Shown one piece after another: positions 1 through 8,451 of a stretch of 64,000 bases of DNA (the first letter of the stretch is position 1; each line of letters opens with the position of its first letter). The translations under genes and the position numbers were made by a program. The notes below the pieces were generated by a model. That model ran no database searches. It was not told the DNA's origin and worked only from the letters and a program-made list of their open reading frames with translations. The DNA comes from Deltaproteobacteria bacterium. GTDB taxonomy: Bacteria > Desulfobacterota > Desulfobulbia > Desulfobulbales > Desulfobulbaceae. The stretch lies in assembly GCA_024280455.1 (NCBI GenBank), contig JAJRQC010000056.1, positions 1 through 64,000 on the forward strand. Direction: 5' to 3'.

Positions 1-49
1 AACATTATTTTAACTCCCTCTGCGGGAAACTGCTGGTGGTGGGAAATAT

Positions 50-454
50 TTAAATCTGACACCCTGAACCAGAAAACCGAAATCGGCAACCTTTTTTGTG
101 CAGCCAGAAGAGGACGACCACAACGGCTCCTAGAAGGTCGGCGCCTATATCCCAGATGCTGGGGCAACGGCCGGGGATAAAGGATTGGTGGAATTCATCG
201 CTGATTCCGTAGGCAAGGCAAAAGAGAATGACGAGAATACCGGTACGTACGGGGGAGTCCCCGGCCCGGTTTTTTGGAACGGCATAGAGAGTGGTTGCGG
301 CAAGGATGCCGTAGACCAGGCTGTGCAGCAGCTTGTCGATATCCGGTACATCGGGCAGGACAATAGTATCTCCCGGCTGGTGGGAAAGAAAAAAGATGGT
401 TCCCAAGACCGCAAGCATGGGAACAACACGATACCACTGCCTGCGGGAAGACAT
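50..454 (-). CDS. VanZ-like membrane protein
   Basis: A small integral membrane protein of 134 residues with about four hydrophobic segments, at residues 10-25, 40-60, 70-85 and 100-118. The DEFHQSF motif and the spacing of the helices fit the VanZ-like family, whose best-known member gives low-level teicoplanin resistance; most family members have no known role. The gene lies 5 bases downstream of the SEC-C gene on the same strand, so the two are probably co-transcribed. Length is normal for the family. I infer a cytoplasmic-membrane protein of unknown physiological function. Bases 1-49, downstream of its stop, show nothing recognisable. Confidence 0.75.
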   Translation of the reverse strand: MSSRRQWYRVVPMLAVLGTIFFLSHQPGDTIVLPDVPDIDKLLHSLVYGILAATTLYAVPKNRAGDSPVRTGILVILFCLAYGISDEFHQSFIPGRCPSIWDIGADLLGAVVVVLFWLHKKGCRFRFSGSGCQI

Positions 455-459
455 GTTCT

Positions 460-987
460 TTAAGAGGTTGCCGGGGCTGAAGGCGCGTCGGTATCCAGGT
501 GAACCTGATCGAGCAGTTCCGGGGTATAGCGTTTGTATATCCGTTTTATGGCCGCATTGATCTGCTTGGTCGGCGCTCGGACAAGCTCGGTTTCCTGTTT
601 GTCGGCATAGGCCACCAGGAAGAACCTTTTGTTGCGCAGTGCAAAGGTGTGGCTCCAGTTAATCTCTATGAGTTCAGGATTTGCATCAAGTTCAATTTCT
701 ATCGGTTTCCCGGCTCTAGCCACCTGAACCGCATCACTTTCAGTCACCTCAAGAACCCAGGCATCACCATCCTGATCGCTGAAAAAGATAAAGACGCCCA
801 GCTCTCGCAGGATAGCCCGTTTTTCCGTCGCCGCTGCCTGGATTTTTTTGATTTCATCAACCAGAGAGATTTTTACCTGCTCCATGGGGCTGACCGGCTG
901 AGCGGATTGCCTGGTCACAAGGCAGCAGTGTTTGTATTTTTTTCCCGACCCACATGGGCAGGGTTGATTTCGTCCTATTTTAGCCAT
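460..987 (-). CDS. SEC-C zinc-motif protein
   Basis: The first 25 residues carry a SEC-C motif (PCPCGSGKKYKHCC), the zinc-binding knuckle also found at the SecA C-terminus and in many stand-alone proteins. The other 150 residues include a helical stretch at about 40-60 and a mixed alpha/beta region that I do not recognise. The start is fixed by the motif beginning at residue 7. The gene sits between nrdJ and the VanZ-like gene in the same direction. Function unknown; SEC-C adaptors commonly contact ribosomes or protein partners, but nothing here shows which. Confidence 0.7.
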   Translation of the reverse strand: MAKIGRNQPCPCGSGKKYKHCCLVTRQSAQPVSPMEQVKISLVDEIKKIQAAATEKRAILRELGVFIFFSDQDGDAWVLEVTESDAVQVARAGKPIEIELDANPELIEINWSHTFALRNKRFFLVAYADKQETELVRAPTKQINAAIKRIYKRYTPELLDQVHLDTDAPSAPATS

Positions 988-1027
988 CAGTCAAATTCCA
1001 GGGCAGAATGTGTTTTTTTTATTCTGG

Positions 1028-3199
1028 TTATGAGCACTTGGAGTAGCCGCAATCCCGGCATGTCTCACAGCCTTCTTCAAAGACCAGCTTACCGGAGCAT
1101 TCCGGACAGGTAGAGGCAAAGCCATGTTGCGTTCCCGCCATAAACGATTTGAGCAGTTTACCAAGTTGGGCCGGCAAGTCAAGCATGTGTCCACTTGAGC
1201 GATCAAGCTGTTTGATGATTTCGCCCATGGGGATCTGGTATCGCAGGGCCAGGGAAACCAACCGACAGGTGGTCGTCCACATGGTGGATTTATCCTTGAG
1301 GTCAACCCGGTTGTCGAAGGGGAATTTGGCAAAAACCTCCATTGGGTTTTCATTGTCATCAAAACAGACAATAAGATAAATGGTGTTGCCGTTGGCATCC
1401 TTGAGGCGATAGCGTTTGGCACTGAGGACATCGGGCAGCTTTTTCTTCTGGACGATTCCGGCCGTAGAGACCAGCGCGGTCTTGTCCTCTTCCGATGCCG
1501 TGGTGTTGAGGACCTGTTGATCCCGGGACCCATCGCGATAGACGGTCAATCCCTTGCAGCCGAGGTCAAAACCAAGCATGTAGGAAAGCCGGACATCGTC
1601 CTTGGTCGCATCTGACGGCAGGTTAATGGTTTTGCTGATCGAGGAATCAATCCCGCTTGTCTGCAGGATACCCTGCATTTTTATATGGTCTTGAGGCGAA
1701 ACATCCTGGGCCGTACGGAAAATCTGCTGCCATTTTTCCGGGATCTCATCATGACCGATAACCGTTCCGGATTCCGCCACTTTTTTCATCACCGTATCCG
1801 AATAGAATTCCTCTTCCCGGGCAATACGTTCAAAATGTTTATTGACCATGAGAAAACGGTCGCCGTCCATGACATTCTTCTCGGTAACAATGGAAAAATA
1901 GGGCTCGCAGCCGGAGGCGCAATCGGCAATCATGGAAACTGTGCCGGTGGGCTGAATAGAGGTGAGCGCTGCATTTCTACGGGCCGGATAATCGTTCTGT
2001 TCTTCGTTATAAGCGGGGAAGGGACCCTTCAGTTCTGCCAGCCGAACAGAGGTCTCCTCGGCTTTATCACGAATAAACTGCATGACATCGGCTGCGGCCT
2101 GTCGTCCCTCTTCGGCATCATAGGGAAGTTCCAGCTGAATCAGCATATCATGCAGCCCCATAATTCCGAGTCCGACTTTTCGTGTTTTCTGGGTCATCTC
2201 GGCGATCTCCGGAATTGGAAACCGATTGCAGTCGATCACATTATCGAGAAAACGTACGGCAAGGTAGACCGTTTTTTCAAGTCGATCCCAGGCAATGGCG
2301 TCGTCCTGGACATACTGGCTCAAGTTTATCGAGCCGAGGTTGCAGGATTCGTAAGGGAGCAGCCATTGTTCGCCGCAGGGGTTGGTGGCTTCAAACTGAC
2401 CAAGCTGCGGGGTGCTGTTGGCACGGTTTGCGGCATCGATAAACAGGACGCCCGGTTCACCATTATGCCAGGCAAGGTCGATAATCTCATCAAAAACCCG
2501 GGTGGCGGACATTGTTTTAATCACCTCGCCGTTTGATGGATCAATAAGGTCATAGTCCTGATCGTTGCGGACCGCATCCATGAACTGGTCGGTAATGGCG
2601 ACGCTGAAGTTGAAGTTCGTCAGCTGGGTCTGATCTTCCTTGGCATGGATAAAGTCCAGAATGTCGGGATGATCAACCCGCAGCACCCCCATGTTTGCTC
2701 CCCGTCGTTTTCCACCCTGCTTGATGGTTTCGGTGGCAGCATCAAAAACAGCGGCAAAGGAGAGCGGGCCTGATGCAACCCCCTGGGTCGACTGGACAGA
2801 GGAATTTTTGGCCCGCAGGCGGGAGAACGAATATCCGGTGCCGCCGCCGGTTTTATGAACCAGGGCGCCGTTGCGGATAGAGGTGAAAATCCCGTCCATG
2901 GAATCTTCGATGGGCAGTACAAAACATGCAGATAACTGTCCCAGATCAGTACCTGCATTCATGAGACAGGGCGAGTTGGGCAGAAAATCCAGATGGTAGA
3001 TCATGTTGAAGAAACTGTCCCGTAAGGATTCATAATCCTCGAATTCCCGGTCAACAACCGCCACCGCGTTGGCAACCCGTCGGCAGAGTGTTTCCCAGTT
3101 CTCCAGTGGAGTGCCGTTTTCATCTTTGAGATAATAACGTCGCGACAGTACTGTCTCTGCTGTATCGGTGAGCTTCTGTTTCAACATGTCCCTGGTCAT
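1028..3199 (-). CDS. nrdJ: B12-dependent ribonucleotide reductase (class II)
   Basis: Reduces ribonucleotides to deoxyribonucleotides using adenosylcobalamin, so it works with or without oxygen. The 723-residue protein has the N-terminal PNSPCLMNAG segment, the KTGGGTGYSFSRLR region, the active-site motif NPCGEQ, and the PTGTVSMIADCASGCEP block. It ends in a Cys-rich tail with two CxxC pairs (CPEC, CRDC) that probably handle re-reduction or zinc. The frame stays open for 77 codons upstream, but that stretch is a dispersed repeat and matches nothing in NrdJ. I chose the ATG at 3199 because GGGGGAAG lies just upstream. No cobalamin riboswitch is visible upstream. Confidence 0.93.
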   Translation of the reverse strand: MTRDMLKQKLTDTAETVLSRRYYLKDENGTPLENWETLCRRVANAVAVVDREFEDYESLRDSFFNMIYHLDFLPNSPCLMNAGTDLGQLSACFVLPIEDSMDGIFTSIRNGALVHKTGGGTGYSFSRLRAKNSSVQSTQGVASGPLSFAAVFDAATETIKQGGKRRGANMGVLRVDHPDILDFIHAKEDQTQLTNFNFSVAITDQFMDAVRNDQDYDLIDPSNGEVIKTMSATRVFDEIIDLAWHNGEPGVLFIDAANRANSTPQLGQFEATNPCGEQWLLPYESCNLGSINLSQYVQDDAIAWDRLEKTVYLAVRFLDNVIDCNRFPIPEIAEMTQKTRKVGLGIMGLHDMLIQLELPYDAEEGRQAAADVMQFIRDKAEETSVRLAELKGPFPAYNEEQNDYPARRNAALTSIQPTGTVSMIADCASGCEPYFSIVTEKNVMDGDRFLMVNKHFERIAREEEFYSDTVMKKVAESGTVIGHDEIPEKWQQIFRTAQDVSPQDHIKMQGILQTSGIDSSISKTINLPSDATKDDVRLSYMLGFDLGCKGLTVYRDGSRDQQVLNTTASEEDKTALVSTAGIVQKKKLPDVLSAKRYRLKDANGNTIYLIVCFDDNENPMEVFAKFPFDNRVDLKDKSTMWTTTCRLVSLALRYQIPMGEIIKQLDRSSGHMLDLPAQLGKLLKSFMAGTQHGFASTCPECSGKLVFEEGCETCRDCGYSKCS

Positions 3200-3246
3200 G
3201 CTTCCCCCTTTTAAACCAGATGAGATTATAAACGTGCCGTATTTTT

Positions 3247-3370
3247 GTCGGTGGCGTAGATAGCGAGTATGCGAGACTTCGAAAAGCCTCGCCACCGACG
3301 GCGGAAAGGTTATAATTTCTTGTAATTCCGTACAGTGCAAATGGCGTTTTTGCCTTTTTACGAGTTCATC
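3247..3370. repeat. Dispersed repeat, copy A
   Basis: A sequence of about 124 bp that recurs at 22908-23025 with high identity, and in part at 20654-20676 and (inverted) 60061-60112. It opens with GTCGGTGGCG, which pairs perfectly with CGCCACCGAC at 3290-3299, and ends CTTTTTACGAGTTCATC. It sits directly upstream of nrdJ and supplies a spurious N-terminal extension to that reading frame. Confidence 0.8.
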
Positions 3371-3854
3371 ATTTGTGACAAAAAAAACGAAATTTGTCGG
3401 CATCGATAAAAAGGACTTATAGCACAACATGTAGAGTCGTTCAAGGAATTAGAGTCCACATGTTGTGTTTTTTTAAAAGTAACAGTATTCCAGGCAGTTC
3501 AGAAAAATCACCTGTTTGTCAAGCAGGATCTCAAAAAAAAAGGGGTTTGGTCCGTAGCGCCTGGGCCGGAGATCATCCCGGATTTTCAGAACATGGTCGT
3601 TGCCGCCGGTCGGTTTATATGGGGAGTGAATTCTTCATGAGGTACATGTCGGGTAGAACCGGTTGAGGCAGGTAAGCATACTTTTCCGTCATCGGTACAA
3701 TTGTAATTCATCACGGGGGGTGAAAAGTGTGTAATTTTACGCCATCTCGGAATTGTAAGCGGTCACAGGTGCCGGAGGCCGAATTCCGGGTTAAAACCCA
3801 GAGGCTTACAGCCCGGGCTGGGCTGCATTGACAACAAAAACAACGGACAACCGC
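3371..3854. other. Intergenic, no gene recognised
   Basis: No credible gene is visible between the repeat and the ctpA terminator. Short open frames here lack ribosome-binding sites and any recognisable protein. The minus strand was examined for a cobalamin riboswitch ahead of nrdJ and none was recognised. A palindromic CAGCCCGGGCTG lies near 3808-3819. Confidence 0.5.
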
Positions 3855-3884
3855 TTCCCGAGCCCGGCAAACCGGGTTCGGGAA
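3855..3884 (-). terminator. Hairpin downstream of ctpA
   Basis: A 13-bp stem (TTCCCGAGCCCGG with CCGGGTTCGGGAA, one G-T wobble) and a 4-base loop lie immediately after the ctpA stop codon. A T-rich tract follows about 12 bases later on the minus strand. It fits a transcription terminator for the ftsEX-envC-ctpA operon. Confidence 0.7.
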
Positions 3885-3885
3885 A

Positions 3886-5205
3886 CTATTTCCTGCTTTC
3901 CTCTTTGGGGGCCTGGCCTGCAATGTTCAGACTTTTCAGAATGATAAGGGCGGTCCGGAGCTGATTATCCCGGGCAAGCCGCTGCTTGATCTTCTGCTGA
4001 TCTTTATCGTTTTGTTTAGGCCTGTTCAGGGCATCGATTTTTTTCCGGTCACCGTTGGTCAGGTGTTTGGGGAGATCCTTTTCTCTGATGTTCCAAAGTT
4101 TTTTCTTGTCTGTTGTCTCTTTGGACGGTTCCTGGAAGGGGACAATCATATCCGGAGTAATGCCGGTTTCCTGGATGGAATCCCCGCTTGGCGTGTAATA
4201 GCGGGCCGTGGTCAGGCGGATTCCCGCCCCGTTGGGCATGGGGATAATGGTCTGGACCGAGCCCTTGCCGAAGGTCGTGGTGCCGAGGACAATAGCCCGA
4301 CCATGATCCTGCAGGGCTCCGGCAACGATTTCCGAAGCACTTGCCGAACCGCCGTTGACCAGCACCACCATGGGGAAGGTAAATGCCTCACTGTTGCGAT
4401 GGGCTTCAAAGATCATGTCCTGGTCCGAGTTGCGACCCCGGGTTGAAACAATGACACCCTGATCAAGAAAGATATCCGATACCTTGACGGCCTGATCGAG
4501 CAGGCCACCCGGGTTGTTGCGCAGATCAAGAACAACTCCGGTGAGCGGTTGTTTTTTCAACGCCTTGTTCAGGGCTTTGCGTACATCTCTTGTCGTGGTT
4601 GCCTGGAAGTTGGTGATCCGCACATAGAGCAGGCCGGGCTCAAGCTGCATTGATTTTACCGAATGCAGAGGAATAACATCGCGAACCAGGGTGAAATCCT
4701 TGAGTTCCTGCAGGCCGGGACGATGGATGGTAATTGTGACCTCGGTGCCCTTTTTACCCCGTAGTTTTTTTACCGCCTCCATCAGGCCGAGATCCTTAGT
4801 GAATTCGCCGTCTATGCGAATGATTTGATCTCCGGCCTCTATGCCCTGTTGAAAGGCGGGGGTTCCCTCGATGGGGGAGACGGCGGTCAGGATTCCGTCC
4901 CTGATGGTAATCTCAACCCCGATTCCACTGAAACTGCCCTTGGTTTCCTCCTGCAGTTCTTTAAAATCATCGGGCCGCAGGTAGGAAGAATGGGGGTCAA
5001 GTGAGGTCAGCATACCGTTGATTGCCCCGATCATTACTGCATTGGTGTCAATCTTGTCGACGTAATGCTGCTGCAGCAGGGTGAGGACATTGGCAAAAGT
5101 TTCAAGATCTTTATAGGTCTGCTGTCGTTCATCGAGATCTTCTGCGTGCAGGGAAAACGGAAGGATAAAAAACAGGACAACAAGGGTAAGTAAAAGTTTT
5201 TTCAT
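3886..5205 (-). CDS. ctpA: C-terminal processing protease (S41)
   Basis: A periplasmic serine protease of the Tsp/CtpA family. The chosen start MKKLLLTLVV begins a clear signal peptide ending near SLHAED; the frame is open 45 codons further upstream, but that stretch has no signal-peptide character. A PDZ domain spans roughly residues 75-160 (GIGVEITIRDG, then AGDQIIRIDG). The catalytic core carries Ser in GGSASASEIVAGAL and Lys in FGKGSVQTI, the S41 Ser-Lys dyad. At about 439 residues it has normal family length. It follows ftsE-ftsX-envC in the same direction, a common order in this group that links it to division-site peptidoglycan work. A 170-bp mobile element lies between it and envC. 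Confidence 0.92.
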   Translation of the reverse strand: MKKLLLTLVVLFFILPFSLHAEDLDERQQTYKDLETFANVLTLLQQHYVDKIDTNAVMIGAINGMLTSLDPHSSYLRPDDFKELQEETKGSFSGIGVEITIRDGILTAVSPIEGTPAFQQGIEAGDQIIRIDGEFTKDLGLMEAVKKLRGKKGTEVTITIHRPGLQELKDFTLVRDVIPLHSVKSMQLEPGLLYVRITNFQATTTRDVRKALNKALKKQPLTGVVLDLRNNPGGLLDQAVKVSDIFLDQGVIVSTRGRNSDQDMIFEAHRNSEAFTFPMVVLVNGGSASASEIVAGALQDHGRAIVLGTTTFGKGSVQTIIPMPNGAGIRLTTARYYTPSGDSIQETGITPDMIVPFQEPSKETTDKKKLWNIREKDLPKHLTNGDRKKIDALNRPKQNDKDQQKIKQRLARDNQLRTALIILKSLNIAGQAPKEESRK

Positions 5206-5389
5206 GGGCTGTCTTTGGAAGAGGAGTGGACGCATTTCTGTAAGAACTGAGAAAAAAGGCTGCAGGTTATTAGAGGTAAATTGTTCTTTTTTACATTGAG
5301 CCCCAACGCTTTTCTGATTTTTTTTATTCATGGGCAACAATTACCGGTATTATAGCAGGTTATACCGGCATTGAATAGTTTTAAATCGT

Positions 5390-5559
5390 GTAACTATTCA
5401 GGAGTACCTCATCTTCACTCATTTCGGCCTCCTCGAATAGCACAAGTATGCTTCAAAGACCTAAATAAGTAGGTAAGCGTAGACTCCGAATATGAGGCAC
5501 TCCTGAACAGTTACATTCCCGGGTAAAGGCAAGTTTTTTGCGTCTACCTGAATAGTTAC
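5390..5559. mobile_element. IS66-type MITE with 8-bp duplication
   Basis: The 170-bp element has perfect 13-bp terminal inverted repeats, GTAACTATTCAGG at 5390-5402 and CCTGAATAGTTAC at 5547-5559. It is bounded on both sides by the same 8 bases, TAAATCGT (5382-5389 and 5560-5567). A third, internal arm at 5492-5514 is the inverse of 5390-5412 (21 of 23 bases). It has no coding capacity. Ends beginning GTAA and 8-bp target duplications are established traits of the IS66 family, so I infer a non-autonomous IS66 derivative. It interrupts the gap between envC and ctpA. Confidence 0.8.
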
Positions 5560-5582
5560 TAAATCGTGTACTTTGTTCGGGC

Positions 5583-6842
5583 TTATTCCGCCGGTGCCGT
5601 CTCCGGTTTGACTGGAGGAGCATTGCCGGGCATGGGCGGGAGGACAGGCAGGGGAAGTGGTATCTGTTTAGGGTAGTAGTTCTGTTGCAGCCAGGGCAGT
5701 GGGTCCAGCGGTTCCGACCCATGCCGTATCTCAAAATATAATCCTTTGGAAAACAGAGTTGCGATATCGCCTGTTGTACCTATCTGCCTACGAGGTTGCA
5801 CCTGATCTCCCTCAACAACTGAAATAGTATCGAGACGGGCTGTGATCGTGTAGTACTGCAGGCCGTGATCGAGAATCACCATATTGCCATAGCCCTGTTT
5901 GTAACCGGCAAAAATAACCTTGCCGCCATAAATGGAGTAGACCGGTTCGCCCTCGGCGGTTTCAATGGCTATCCCGTTGCTGGGGCCGTTGTCGAGTTGG
6001 TCTTTAAAGTAAACGGTCAGGTTGCCGATAGCCGGTCCGGCCATCTTTCCCTTGTTGATGACAAAGCCGCGAACCCGGTTCTCTTCTTTCTGCTTGAGTT
6101 CGGTCAGGGTCTTGGTCAGGGCGAGTTCAGCCCGCTGCATTTCACGGACGGCCTGTTCATACAGGCCTTTTTTGCTTCTAATCTGGGTCAGCAGTTGTTT
6201 TTTTTCATTTCGGATGTCATCCAGAGCCTGTTGTTCTTTCCCTGCCTGGACGATAAAGTCCTGCAGCAGGTTCTTCTCAAGTTCCTGGGCCTCCCTTGCA
6301 AGAGTCAACTGGACAATGGTGTCACGGTACATGTCAATGACCGATTGGTCATATTCCAGCAACTGTTTGAAGGAGTCATTGAAGAGCATGAGCTCGGGAA
6401 GACTTTTGTTGGAAAACGTCACGTTGAGAAAGCCGGTTTTTCCCATCAGGTAGAAGGATCGTAACCGTTTTTCAAGGTGGTGGCGGACATTTTCTTTAAC
6501 AAGTTCGGCCTGCTGCTGGTCCTGTTCCTTAAGGGCAAGGAGTTCTTCCTGGGTTTGCAGGCGTTTTCTCAGGGTAACCAGTTTTTGTTTCTGTTTGGCA
6601 ATTTCTTCGTCGATCTGTTTGAGATCATCAAGAAGACTTACCTCCTTTTCGCCGCTTTTTCGTATCTTATCGAGGTGGATTCGAATCTCCTGGCGCAGCT
6701 TGCCGATGTTTATTTTATGGCGCTTGAGAGGGACGGCCTGATCCTGAGCGGCTGCCGGAGGCGGTATTGAAAATGAACATGCCAGGGCTGGCAGGAGAAG
6801 GCAGTATACAAAAATATGCCGGGAAAACGGCTGCAAACTCAT
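5583..6842 (-). CDS. envC: EnvC-like murein hydrolase activator
   Basis: An exported protein that in the family is recruited by FtsEX and activates cell-wall amidases at the septum. It has a signal peptide (residues 1-32), a long coiled coil (about 35-250) and a C-terminal LytM/M23 domain (about 275-390). The LytM fold looks degenerate: where active enzymes have a zinc-binding H and D, this one has GIAIE, and the usual HxH becomes TAR. It should therefore activate amidases rather than cut, as in E. coli EnvC. It ends in a Pro-rich tail. Its start codon overlaps the end of ftsX by 4 bases, indicating translational coupling. Confidence 0.88.
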   Translation of the reverse strand: MSLQPFSRHIFVYCLLLPALACSFSIPPPAAAQDQAVPLKRHKINIGKLRQEIRIHLDKIRKSGEKEVSLLDDLKQIDEEIAKQKQKLVTLRKRLQTQEELLALKEQDQQQAELVKENVRHHLEKRLRSFYLMGKTGFLNVTFSNKSLPELMLFNDSFKQLLEYDQSVIDMYRDTIVQLTLAREAQELEKNLLQDFIVQAGKEQQALDDIRNEKKQLLTQIRSKKGLYEQAVREMQRAELALTKTLTELKQKEENRVRGFVINKGKMAGPAIGNLTVYFKDQLDNGPSNGIAIETAEGEPVYSIYGGKVIFAGYKQGYGNMVILDHGLQYYTITARLDTISVVEGDQVQPRRQIGTTGDIATLFSKGLYFEIRHGSEPLDPLPWLQQNYYPKQIPLPLPVLPPMPGNAPPVKPETAPAE

Positions 6843-7726
6843 ACCTGTACAATCTTCCTGGTTGAAGAAAAGCTGCCGGCGGCACAGAGCAGGGTGGAGA
6901 GCCCGATAATCGTGCCGATGATCGGTAGTGGAAAAAAGGTAAAGGGAAAGATGCCGAACATGGCGGAGCCGGTAAACTGCAGCTCTATCCAGTTAAACAG
7001 GATATAGAGTGCGGCCAGTCCGCAGGCTGAGCCCATCAATCCCTGAAGACCGCCTTCAAGAAAATACGGCATGCGGATATAGGTGCCCGAGGCTCCAAGC
7101 AATCGGAGGAGTTCCAGTTCTTCCGCCCTTGAAACCAGGGTCAGGCGGATGGTATGGGCGACGGTGAAGGTGGTCGTCATGATCAACAGCGTTCCGGAGA
7201 GGATAACGACAATCCGCATGAGCTGGACAAAGGAATAAAAACGCTCGATCCATTCCCGCCCGTACTGCACCTTGAGTACTCCGGGCAGGGTCTGGAGGTA
7301 GTCGGAAAAACGTTTGATTCGGGTTAAGCTGTCCAGCGACCGAACCGGATAGACTTCTATCGAAGGCGGGAGGAAGTCTTGGGGCATGTCGGTCAGGACG
7401 TCACGATCGGTGCCCAGTTGTTTTTTGAAGCGCTGGTAGGCCTCTTTACTGCTGACAAAAACAATCTTGTCGACGGCATCGAATTTGAGGATTTTCCGGC
7501 GGTACTCTTCCTGCAGGGCCGGAACCGGTTCTTCATCAAGGTAGGCTATCAGGCGGAGATCATCGCCGAGTTGTTTGCCGACATTGAGCAGGTTTGTATA
7601 AATAAGGGAGAAGAACGCAAAAATCAAAACCGACAGGGTGATGGTGACCAAGGTCAGGAACTGGGAATTCCAGGTCCGAAACAGGTTGCGAATGGTCTGG
7701 CCAAGGACGGCAAAGAGAAAATTCAT
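6839..7726 (-). CDS. ftsX: Cell division permease-like protein FtsX
   Basis: The membrane partner of FtsE. Its 295 residues show the FtsX plan: an N-terminal cytoplasmic stretch, a first membrane helix (about 25-45), a large extracytoplasmic domain (about 46-165) that would bind EnvC, and three more helices near 170-190, 225-245 and 265-285. The motif SRAEELELLRLLGAS before the third helix is typical. It overlaps ftsE by 4 bases and envC by 4 bases. The complex transmits ATP hydrolysis to septal peptidoglycan hydrolysis. Confidence 0.93.
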   Translation of the reverse strand: MNFLFAVLGQTIRNLFRTWNSQFLTLVTITLSVLIFAFFSLIYTNLLNVGKQLGDDLRLIAYLDEEPVPALQEEYRRKILKFDAVDKIVFVSSKEAYQRFKKQLGTDRDVLTDMPQDFLPPSIEVYPVRSLDSLTRIKRFSDYLQTLPGVLKVQYGREWIERFYSFVQLMRIVVILSGTLLIMTTTFTVAHTIRLTLVSRAEELELLRLLGASGTYIRMPYFLEGGLQGLMGSACGLAALYILFNWIELQFTGSAMFGIFPFTFFPLPIIGTIIGLSTLLCAAGSFSSTRKIVQV

Positions 7727-8442
7727 TCTTGTTCTCCTGTTGTGCCGTGATTCTCTTTTGTATCGACAATTCGTCCGTCCTTCAACTCAAGGACCCGGTA
7801 GTCGGTGTCGGCGTAGATACTGGAATCATGGGTGGCAATCAGGATGGTTGCCCCCCGGCGTCGGTGCTCATCAAACAGTTCCATGACCCGGCAGGTAGAT
7901 TCGGCATCCAGGTTGCCGGTTGGTTCATCGGCCAGGATAAGATCAGGATTATTGGCCAGGGCCCTGGCTATAGAAACTCGTTGCTGCTCACCTCGAGAAA
8001 GGTCGGCAGTCCTGGCATGCACTTTGGATTTCAGACCGAGCCGGTCAAGCAGGGTTTTGGTCTGCCTGCGGATAAATGATTTCTTTTGATAGGTGACCTC
8101 CATGGCCAGGGCAATGTTACGGGCCACTGTCCGCTCAGGCAGTAGTTTGAAATCCTGATAAGCCATGCCGATCCTGCGCCGCAATTGCTGTATTTTATGA
8201 CGGGAAAGTTTGCCCAGATCCATGCCGTCGATTTCGACCAGTCCCTTGTCCGGCAGCTCAATTTTGCAGAGCAGGCGGAGCAGGGTGGTCTTTCCGGCGC
8301 CGCTTTTTCCGGTCAGAAAAAGCATTTCGCCCCGGGAAACGCTCAAAGAAACCTCAGTCAGGGCTTCAATATCCGGCGGATAGAATCTGCCGACTTTGAT
8401 CAGTTCGACCATTACCCTGTTTTCTCGGCGTGACTCGGTCAT
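7723..8442 (-). CDS. ftsE: Cell division ATP-binding protein FtsE
   Basis: The ABC-type ATPase of the FtsEX complex. Walker A is GKSGAGKTT (about residues 45-53), the signature is [15 protein letters not shown], Walker B is [12 protein letters not shown], and the H-loop is ATHDS. The signature has R where most ABC proteins have G (LSGGE), as is frequent in FtsE. The start given here is 9 bases after the cooC-like gene; an internal ATG at 8412 would give 229 residues, closer to usual FtsE length, and could be the real start. It overlaps ftsX. Confidence 0.92.
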   Translation of the reverse strand: MTESRRENRVMVELIKVGRFYPPDIEALTEVSLSVSRGEMLFLTGKSGAGKTTLLRLLCKIELPDKGLVEIDGMDLGKLSRHKIQQLRRRIGMAYQDFKLLPERTVARNIALAMEVTYQKKSFIRRQTKTLLDRLGLKSKVHARTADLSRGEQQRVSIARALANNPDLILADEPTGNLDAESTCRVMELFDEHRRRGATILIATHDSSIYADTDYRVLELKDGRIVDTKENHGTTGEQE

Positions 8443-8451
8443 AGCTGCTGC

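Noticed and set aside
1685-2536. 283-codon plus-strand frame opposite nrdJ
   Set aside because: It lies antisense to conserved NrdJ sequence and has no protein signature.
3200-3430. 77-codon N-terminal extension of NrdJ
   Set aside because: The stretch is a copy of a dispersed repeat, is not like NrdJ, and a good ribosome-binding site lies just before ATG 3199.
3394-3666. 90-codon plus-strand reading frame
   Set aside because: It starts inside the repeat region, lacks a ribosome-binding site and resembles no protein.
3371-3885. Cobalamin riboswitch upstream of the B12-dependent nrdJ
   Set aside because: No B12 box or matching fold was recognised on the minus strand; only unrelated GC-rich palindromes were seen.
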